In this document: piece after piece, positions 58,418 to 64,000 of the stretch | How the letters are laid out: every line of letters begins with the position of its first letter | How positions within the stretch are numbered: position 1 is the stretch's first letter | Assembly (NCBI GenBank): GCA_964612145.1 | Contig: CAZTBP010000003.1 | Location: 124,001 to 188,000, forward strand | DNA length: 64,000 bases | Origin: JAGNLV01 sp964612145 | GTDB taxonomy: Bacteria > Zixibacteria > MSB-5A5 > GN15 > FEB-12 | Direction of reading: 5' to 3' | Made by a program: the position numbers and the translations under genes | Notes under the pieces: generated by a model | The model's input: the letters and a program-made list of their open reading frames with translations, nothing else | Database searches by the model: none | What the model was told of the DNA's origin: nothing

Positions 58418-60007
58418 ATGATTCGTCGTATGCTGATAACGATCTGTCTGCTGATACCGGTGACAGGGAGCGGAGTTGTTGCCGAGGAGTTGATGACAAC
58501 GCGCCCGGCAGTGGAAACGCTCGAATATTATTTTGACCTGATGTTGTCGGGCAACCTGGAGTCGGCGGTCGGCTTGTGGGATGCCGGGGCTGTTGAACGG
58601 TCGAGCCGGTTCGGGATTACCTATACAGGGGTGCCGAACAAGGTCGATGTCGGTTCGCCGGTGGTGTACAATTTCGACAAGATGCGCGATTACCTGTTTC
58701 CTGCGGCGAGTAAAGTACAGATAATCGAAAACAACGAATTTGTACGTCTTGAGTTCAAGAAGGTTGTGGACGCCAAGGCCGTGGTACATGACTACTACGC
58801 TTTTTATGATGGTGAGTACTTCTGGCTGGCGTATCCGCAGGACTATTATGCCCGTGACTGGCCGGTGCTGGAGACAAAGTACTTTCGGATACACTACCTG
58901 CCGTTGCTGGAGGGGTATCTTCATCCGGTGGCGCTGGAGGGCGCAGACCGGTTTGTGGAGCGGCTGGCCGATTCGCTCGATCTGAGTTCCGGGAAGCTGG
59001 ATGAGATTGAGGAAAAGAAGATCGAGTATTTCTTCTGTGATACCGATTCGACGGTTGAAGTTTTTACCGGGCATAGTACCAAGGGAATGACGGATCTGGC
59101 GTCGAATGACATCATTACGGCGCATTTTCCGCATAATCACGAGGTCGCGCATTTACTGGTGAATATCAAGTTGCGGGAATTGCCGCTGTACACGCAGCCG
59201 GTTTTGCGGGAAGGGCTGGCGGTACATTATGGGGGGCGCTGGGGCAAGGCGCCGACGGCGCTGCTGGGGATCGGGGCGTTTATGCACAACGAGGATATTG
59301 TGACGGTTGACTCGATAATCACCAAGGCACGATTTGAGGAGCAGGCCGGGGCGGATATGTCGTATCCGGTGGCGGGGCTGTTTGTTTTGTTTTTGCTGGA
59401 TCGAATGGGTCAGGATAAGTTCTTCGATCTGTACCTGTCGTTGTCGGGGGATATCAACGAGATAAATGGGATGAGTGCGCCGGAGGTAAAACGAACGATC
59501 TTCGAGGCGGTCGGGGCAGAGTCGTGGGATGTCCTGACGGCGGAGTTTGACGCATTTGCGCAAAAGGCACAGTCAGAGAGTGCCGTCTTTGCCCCTGGGC
59601 ACACAAAGCAGGAACGGGTCGTGTTCCAGAACGGTGATGTTACGGTGGCAATATTCGAACGCTGGGTGTCACTGAGTTTTGCCAACGGTGAAACGGTGCC
59701 GCCGACCGGTAATCTGCTTTTTGGCTACGACGAGCGGCTGAAGGGACAGCGCTCGATTTTGTTCGAGGAGCAGTACAAGGGGGCGATGGAGTTCCCAGGG
59801 TATCGCTGGGGTATTCGTTACGACGGCAACGAAGCGGGGCTTTATGACTACGGTACGAACCAGTTGGTCGGGAAGTATATTTTCGGCATCACGCCATCGG
59901 AGGAGTATCTCGCGAAGGACGGCAGGGTTATTCAGCTGCGCTACCTGGTGGACCTGTCTGAGGGTGCAATGCCCGAGAAGGAGGGGCACAAGCTGTTGGC
60001 CGAGTAG
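58418..60007 (+). CDS. Exported zinc metallopeptidase (MA-clan, HExxH)
   Basis: An exported protein of about 529 residues. Signal peptide RMLITICLLIPVTGSGVVA. The catalytic motif HEVAH (HNHEVAHLLVNIKL) is followed 29 residues later by REGLAVHYGG with the third-ligand Glu, the gluzincin (peptidase MA-like) pattern. An N-terminal NTF2-like or beta-rich part (about 25-130) and a C-terminal beta domain (about 400-529) flank it. The ATG at 58418 has CAGGAGAG before it. Likely a periplasmic or outer-membrane protease; substrate unknown. Confidence 0.8.
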   Translation: MIRRMLITICLLIPVTGSGVVAEELMTTRPAVETLEYYFDLMLSGNLESAVGLWDAGAVERSSRFGITYTGVPNKVDVGSPVVYNFDKMRDYLFPAASKVQIIENNEFVRLEFKKVVDAKAVVHDYYAFYDGEYFWLAYPQDYYARDWPVLETKYFRIHYLPLLEGYLHPVALEGADRFVERLADSLDLSSGKLDEIEEKKIEYFFCDTDSTVEVFTGHSTKGMTDLASNDIITAHFPHNHEVAHLLVNIKLRELPLYTQPVLREGLAVHYGGRWGKAPTALLGIGAFMHNEDIVTVDSIITKARFEEQAGADMSYPVAGLFVLFLLDRMGQDKFFDLYLSLSGDINEINGMSAPEVKRTIFEAVGAESWDVLTAEFDAFAQKAQSESAVFAPGHTKQERVVFQNGDVTVAIFERWVSLSFANGETVPPTGNLLFGYDERLKGQRSILFEEQYKGAMEFPGYRWGIRYDGNEAGLYDYGTNQLVGKYIFGITPSEEYLAKDGRVIQLRYLVDLSEGAMPEKEGHKLLAE

Positions 60008-60022
60008 GTCGGCGGGTCTGGC

Positions 60023-61090
60023 ATGGACGCCCTGGCTGTAATCACTGTTGCGCTTCTGGTGCTGCTGTCGGCGGCAGTGTTATGGCTTATCACATCGGTT
60101 CGTCGCAAGCCGGGCGACGAAGAAATGGTGCGGCTCCAGTCGGCGATAGAATCCCTGAAAGCTGATATTGTCGGGAAACAGATGGAGGGGCTGGTGTCTC
60201 TTCGGGAGTCGCTGGATTCCGCCAGTCGCGGGTTGAATGAGCGGCTGGCCGAGGGAACCTCGGCGATGGACCGTCGGCTGAGCGTGGTCGCCGACATTGA
60301 GAACAAGCTCGGGCAGCTCCAGCGTCAGACAAGCAATCTGGAGGAGATCGGCAAGAACATTCAGCAGCTGTCGGATCTGCTCAAGCCGCCGAAATTGCGG
60401 GGCGGGCTGGGGGAGGTTTTTCTGGAGAATCTGCTGGGTCAGATTCTGCCGCCCGCGCTGTTTGATCGGCAGCACCAGTTTTCCGATGGGCGGCGGGTTG
60501 ATGCCGTGATCAAGTTGGGGGACAGGTTGTTGCCGGTTGATTCCAAGTTTCCGCTCGATGCGTTTGCGCGACTTCAGGGGGAGGAGGCGACTGAGGCCAC
60601 GATCAAGGAATTTCGCCGGGCTATCAAGGGGCAGATTGATTCCATTTCAGAGAAATATGTTCTTCCGGATGAGGGTACGACCGACTTTGCGGTGATGTAT
60701 GTGCCGTCGGAGGCAGTGTATTATCGGCTGGTTTCGTACGATGAATCGGAGTTGTTTGAGTATGCCCTGGGTAAGCGTGTAATTCCGAGTTCGCCGGGGC
60801 ATCTGTATGCCTTTCTGGCCTCGGTCGCGGCGATCTATACCGAAGCCGGGCTGGCGGGGAACACGCGGCGGTTAACATCGGTTGTGAATGGTCTCCATGA
60901 GGCGCTGAACCGTCTGGATAGGCTGCACGAGCGGATGGCCGGTTCGAGCCGGATGCTGGGCCGGAATCTGGAGAAGGCGCAGGTGGAGGCGGCCGAGATG
61001 CGGCGACGGTTGGAGAGCCTTCACGAATTCACGCCGAAGGCGGAGGCGGGAGCCGAAGCTGGCCAGAATGATAATGCCGATTTACAGTAG
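60023..61090 (+). CDS. rmuC: DNA recombination protein RmuC
   Basis: A 355-residue member of the RmuC family, which limits inversions at short inverted repeats in E. coli and is predicted to be a nuclease-fold protein. One N-terminal anchor (LAVITVALLVLLSAAVLWLI) is followed by a long coiled coil (about 35-120). The core has LKPPKLRGGLGEVFLENLL, RRVDAVIKLGDRLLPVDSKF and DFAVMYVPSEAVYY. It starts 15 bp after the metallopeptidase and ends 13 bp before the flavoprotein gene, so the three may be cotranscribed. Confidence 0.93.
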   Translation: MDALAVITVALLVLLSAAVLWLITSVRRKPGDEEMVRLQSAIESLKADIVGKQMEGLVSLRESLDSASRGLNERLAEGTSAMDRRLSVVADIENKLGQLQRQTSNLEEIGKNIQQLSDLLKPPKLRGGLGEVFLENLLGQILPPALFDRQHQFSDGRRVDAVIKLGDRLLPVDSKFPLDAFARLQGEEATEATIKEFRRAIKGQIDSISEKYVLPDEGTTDFAVMYVPSEAVYYRLVSYDESELFEYALGKRVIPSSPGHLYAFLASVAAIYTEAGLAGNTRRLTSVVNGLHEALNRLDRLHERMAGSSRMLGRNLEKAQVEAAEMRRRLESLHEFTPKAEAGAEAGQNDNADLQ

Positions 61091-61103
61091 GGAATTATGA
61101 CAG

Positions 61104-62504
61104 GTGGCAAGCAGGGAATTTGATTTAGTAGTTATAGGGTCCGGGCCGGCGGGAGAAAAGGCAGCGGTCGAGGCGGCGAAGATGCGCAGGTCGACGGCGA
61201 TCGTGGAACGTCGGTCGGTGCAGGGTGGAGTGTGTATACATACGGGCACGATTCCATCCAAGACTCTCCGGGAGACGGTGCTGTATATTTCCGGTTTGCG
61301 TCAGAGATCGGTCTACGGGATGACCGGTGCTGTGCGGCCGAATGTCTCGGTGAGTGAGTTGATGTATCGCAAGGGGCAGGTGATTCAGCAAGAAGTTGAT
61401 ATCATTCAGCAGAACATGGCCCGGCACCGTATTGAGGTAGTGCACGGGACGGGGGTTATCAAAGATCCGCACACGGTTATTGTCACCAATGACGCCGGTG
61501 AGGTGCAGGAGTTGAGCGCGGAGGTAATCGTAATCTCGACCGGGGCGAGGTCGTGGCATGCGCCGGAGTTGGAGTTTGATCATAAGTATGTCTACGACGC
61601 AGAGTCGATTATTAACATCGATACGCTGCCGAGGTCGCTGACGATTGTCGGGGGTGGAGTGATCGGCTGCGAGTACGCCTCGATTTTCGGGCACATCGGG
61701 GTGAATGTGACGATAGTTGATAATAGGGAGCGTTTGTTGCCGTTTCTCGATCGTGAAATTGCCGACGCGTTGATGTACCTGATGCGCAAGTACCGTACCA
61801 ACCTGGTGCTGGGCGACGGGATGAAAGAGGTGTACCGTGACGGGGAGCAGATGGTACTTACAACACGGAGCGGGCGAAAGATTGTGTCGGACCGTCTGTT
61901 GTTTACGGCGGGCCGAATCGGCAACACGGACAATTTAGGGTTGGAGGAGCTGGGGATTGAGGTCAACCATCGCAAGCTTATTAAGGTCGATTCGTTGTAC
62001 CGGACCTCGGTACCGAATATCTACGCGGTCGGGGATGTGATCGGGTTTCCGTCGCTGGCGTCGGTCTCAATGGACCAGGGTCGGCTGGCGGCAATTCATG
62101 CGTTCAACAAGGGGGATACGTCGGGCATAAACTCACTGCTTCCGTTCGGGATTTATACGATTCCGGAGGTGTCGATGGTGGGCAAGACCGAGGAGGAACT
62201 CGCAGAGGCTGGGACTGAGTATGAGATTGGTATGGCGCGGTATTATGAGCTGGCACGGGGGCAGATTATCAATGATCACGACGGAATGCTGAAGCTGATT
62301 TTCGATCCGGAGTCGCGTCGACTGCTGGGGGTGCATATTGTTGGTGAGCGGGCAACGGAGCTGGTGCATATTGGCCAGGCGGTGATGACGCTTGGCGGGA
62401 CGCTGCATTATTTTACCGAGACGGTTTTTAACTATCCCACGCTTTCTGAGGCCTATAAAGTCGCCGCGCTCGACGGGTTTGCCCGACTGAGCAGCCGGAT
62501 TTAA
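61104..62504 (+). CDS. sthA: Soluble (Si-specific) pyridine nucleotide transhydrogenase
   Basis: A 466-residue FAD flavoprotein of the dihydrolipoamide dehydrogenase superfamily. FAD site VVIGSGPAGEKAA. The redox region reads GGVCIHTGTIPSKTLRE: Cys44 is kept but the second Cys is Thr49, as in SthA (GTIPSK) and unlike disulfide reductases. NAD(P) site IVGGGVIGCEYASIFGHIG, FAD closing YAVGDVIGFPSLASVSMDQG, C-terminal interface FNYPTLSEAYKVAALDG. It would balance NADH and NADPH pools in the cytosol. GTG start. The loss of the second Cys makes lipoamide dehydrogenase activity unlikely. Confidence 0.88.
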   Translation: MASREFDLVVIGSGPAGEKAAVEAAKMRRSTAIVERRSVQGGVCIHTGTIPSKTLRETVLYISGLRQRSVYGMTGAVRPNVSVSELMYRKGQVIQQEVDIIQQNMARHRIEVVHGTGVIKDPHTVIVTNDAGEVQELSAEVIVISTGARSWHAPELEFDHKYVYDAESIINIDTLPRSLTIVGGGVIGCEYASIFGHIGVNVTIVDNRERLLPFLDREIADALMYLMRKYRTNLVLGDGMKEVYRDGEQMVLTTRSGRKIVSDRLLFTAGRIGNTDNLGLEELGIEVNHRKLIKVDSLYRTSVPNIYAVGDVIGFPSLASVSMDQGRLAAIHAFNKGDTSGINSLLPFGIYTIPEVSMVGKTEEELAEAGTEYEIGMARYYELARGQIINDHDGMLKLIFDPESRRLLGVHIVGERATELVHIGQAVMTLGGTLHYFTETVFNYPTLSEAYKVAALDGFARLSSRI

Positions 62505-62519
62505 ATTCCAAGGGTAATT

Positions 62520-64000
62520 TTACTTATCGCCGCGCAACTGGAGATACAGTTCGTTGGCGTGCTTACGGATTTGCGGGGATTCCGGTTCGTTGGGAGCGAG
62601 GTCCGCGAATTTCTCGTAGTGCTCGACGGCCCGGGCGAGATTGCCGGTGCGTTCGGCAAGGAAGCCTTTGACCAGCCAGGGCCAGGCGTTGGTGGAGTCC
62701 TCGGCGACTAATTGATCGGACAGCTCGAGCGCACGGTCAAGGTTTCCGGCACGATAGTTCAATAGCATGACATCGGTGGGGATCAGCGAGTCATTGGGGA
62801 ACATAGCGGCGGCTTCACGGGCGATTTCGAGAGCGTCGGTAAATTCGCCCCGGTCGCGATAGTACGCGTAGAGATTGATGTACGGATCGGGCCGGTAGGG
62901 TGTGAGCATGAGGGCGGTATCGATATGGGGTTTGGCGACGGCGAGCTGGCCCTGCTGGATCATGTACTTGGCATAGAGGTTTCGCAGTTCGGACCAGTAC
63001 GGGTTGCGGGCGATCAGTTTGGTCAGGCTTGGTAGCGCGACACTCAGGCGTCCGCCCTCGGCATTTTCCACAATCCCGGTGTAGTTGAGATAGTCAGGTG
63101 ACTTGAGGCGGTAGTTTTGGTCCCAGTAGTTGGCGCGGTCGAAGTTCCGGTTGTAGAAGAAGGCGTCGCGGAGAGTCGGTACGGCGGTACGGTAATACGC
63201 CGGGTGCTTGTCGAAGTATTCGGCGACGTAGTGTTCGGCTGATTCGATGTCGGCGTAGGCAGGATAGTAGCTCAGGGGTGCAATCAGTGAGACGGCGGCC
63301 GTCAATCCGATGGCAGCGGGACTAAGGGCAGCTTCAGGCGGACGTTCGTTGAGCAGCAAGGCGAGGAAAATGGCGCCGGGAGTCAGGTAGGCGGCGAACC
63401 GGGGGACATCGAAGACGATACCGTGAATCGGGTCTAAAATGAAAATCAAGGATAAGCCCGACAGCGTCATCAGGCCGGCGGCGAGGCAGGGACCGTGTCC
63501 GAGGGCGGGTCGGAAGTTGCGAATCAGCAGGAAAAGCAAGGCCAGGATCAGGGGGAACAGGAGAAAAACAAGTTGCAGGTAGTCGCTGAGGTGGCGAATG
63601 GAGAACAGGCCGTAGTCGGCGAGCGGGTTTTTGCCGGACAGGAGCAGTATTGCCGAGGCGAGGTACGGGCTGTCTGCGGCGCGGACATAAACAAAGACGG
63701 CCAGAAGCAACAGCGCGAGCAGTGACAATCCGGCGGCGACAGCGGGGCGTGATCGGCGACGGTCCAGACCGGAAATAGTGAAGAATACGGCGGCCGGGAG
63801 CAAATACAGCAGGGTGATCGAGAAGATGGCACCGATGACGACAATCAGCCACATCGAAAGGAGATGGCCCAGGGAGAACCGTCGAAGGGTCCTCAGGCCG
63901 AATACGGCAAACCAGAGAGTGGCGGCCGGGATAAGCGGTTCGGCCCCGACAAAAGCGAAGAGCAGCATGATGTGTGGACCAAAGAACATGACCAGGAACA
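62520..64000 (-). CDS. Multi-pass membrane protein with TPR tail, 5' partial
   Basis: The frame is still open at the right edge, so the start lies outside. The visible residues (about 493) comprise an N-terminal membrane part with at least seven hydrophobic spans (for instance LLSMWLIVVIGAIFSITLLY and LVFLLFPLILALLFLLI) and a soluble C-terminal half with TPR-like helices (WSELRNLYAKYMIQQGQLAV, LARAVEHYEKFADLAPNEPE). The arrangement resembles glycosyltransferase-39-like or O-antigen-type membrane proteins that end in TPRs, but catalytic residues would be in the missing part. Converges with the transhydrogenase gene (15-bp gap). Confidence 0.75.
   Translation of the reverse strand, partial: FLVMFFGPHIMLLFAFVGAEPLIPAATLWFAVFGLRTLRRFSLGHLLSMWLIVVIGAIFSITLLYLLPAAVFFTISGLDRRRSRPAVAAGLSLLALLLLAVFVYVRAADSPYLASAILLLSGKNPLADYGLFSIRHLSDYLQLVFLLFPLILALLFLLIRNFRPALGHGPCLAAGLMTLSGLSLIFILDPIHGIVFDVPRFAAYLTPGAIFLALLLNERPPEAALSPAAIGLTAAVSLIAPLSYYPAYADIESAEHYVAEYFDKHPAYYRTAVPTLRDAFFYNRNFDRANYWDQNYRLKSPDYLNYTGIVENAEGGRLSVALPSLTKLIARNPYWSELRNLYAKYMIQQGQLAVAKPHIDTALMLTPYRPDPYINLYAYYRDRGEFTDALEIAREAAAMFPNDSLIPTDVMLLNYRAGNLDRALELSDQLVAEDSTNAWPWLVKGFLAERTGNLARAVEHYEKFADLAPNEPESPQIRKHANELYLQLRGDK

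Noticed and set aside
61104..62504. Dihydrolipoamide dehydrogenase or mercuric reductase
   Set aside because: The redox-active Cys pair is incomplete (second Cys replaced by Thr), and the GTIPSK form fits soluble transhydrogenase.

Overview
The window is about 64 kb of moderately GC-rich bacterial chromosome with short intergenic gaps. Several traits point to a Gram-negative, didermic, uncultured lineage close to candidate phylum Zixibacteria (FCB-affiliated). There are two secreted proteins with type I dockerin repeats of the DLTYLVDFLF type. One operon holds a TonB-dependent receptor, a protein with a FlgD/T9SS-like C-terminus and a PorV/PorQ-family barrel. The genome also has SpoVG, a class II (B12) ribonucleotide reductase and a group 3b-type NiFe hydrogenase. 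The phylum assignment is inference from protein style, not from a marker gene.

Layout. 1-1.6 kb: 3' end of a cytosolic NiFe hydrogenase large subunit and its maturation protease. 1.6-3.1 kb: a small membrane protein and a PAS/LuxR regulator with a degenerate receiver. 3.4-12.6 kb: a one-directional island with SpoVG, three PRC-barrel proteins, a six-BON-domain exported protein, an ECF sigma factor, a CBS-pair protein, a Ca2+-type P-ATPase and a seven-heme cytochrome c. 12.6-14.1 kb: a repeat-rich stretch around an acetyltransferase. 14.1-20.9 kb: M32 carboxypeptidase, GNAT, DNRLRE lipoprotein, isochorismatase-like hydrolase, DUF5335/DUF2934-like protein, DUF4412-like protein and a methyltransferase. 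20.9-28.1 kb: a candidate small RNA, a giant multi-PAS histidine kinase and its sigma-54 response regulator. 28.2-31.5 kb: dockerin protein, dockerin remnant and a divergent class II FBPase-like protein. 31.5-35.8 kb (minus): an outer-membrane-type protein, gap, pgk, tpiA, secG and tRNA-Leu(GAG). 36-41.5 kb: retropepsin-like protein, VOC protein, receiver protein, pyruvate kinase, NodB-fold protein lacking metal ligands, and a small winged-helix protein. 41.8-46.5 kb: nrdJ, a hypothetical protein, a candidate 6S-like RNA, acpS and pyrE. 46.5-51.6 kb (minus): a five-gene signalling operon (substrate-binding protein, HAMP kinase, two receivers, receiver-kinase). 51.9-58.3 kb: the TonB receptor/secreted protein/PorV operon. 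58.4-64 kb: a zinc metallopeptidase, RmuC, a soluble transhydrogenase-type flavoprotein and a partial TPR membrane protein.

Lower glycolysis (gap, pgk, tpiA, pyruvate kinase) and a possible gluconeogenic phosphatase lie within 11 kb, beside secretion (secG) and redox functions (hydrogenase, transhydrogenase). The most unusual items are non-coding. One is a sigma-70-type promoter driving a roughly 115-nt RNA with a C-rich loop and its own terminator. Another is a roughly 220-nt minus-strand RNA whose ends pair and which has a strong terminator. A third is a 160-bp inverted-repeat element, and a fourth a leader with a duplicated GGTGAAAGG-NN-CCGG motif. All assignments come from reading the sequence; no database search was run.
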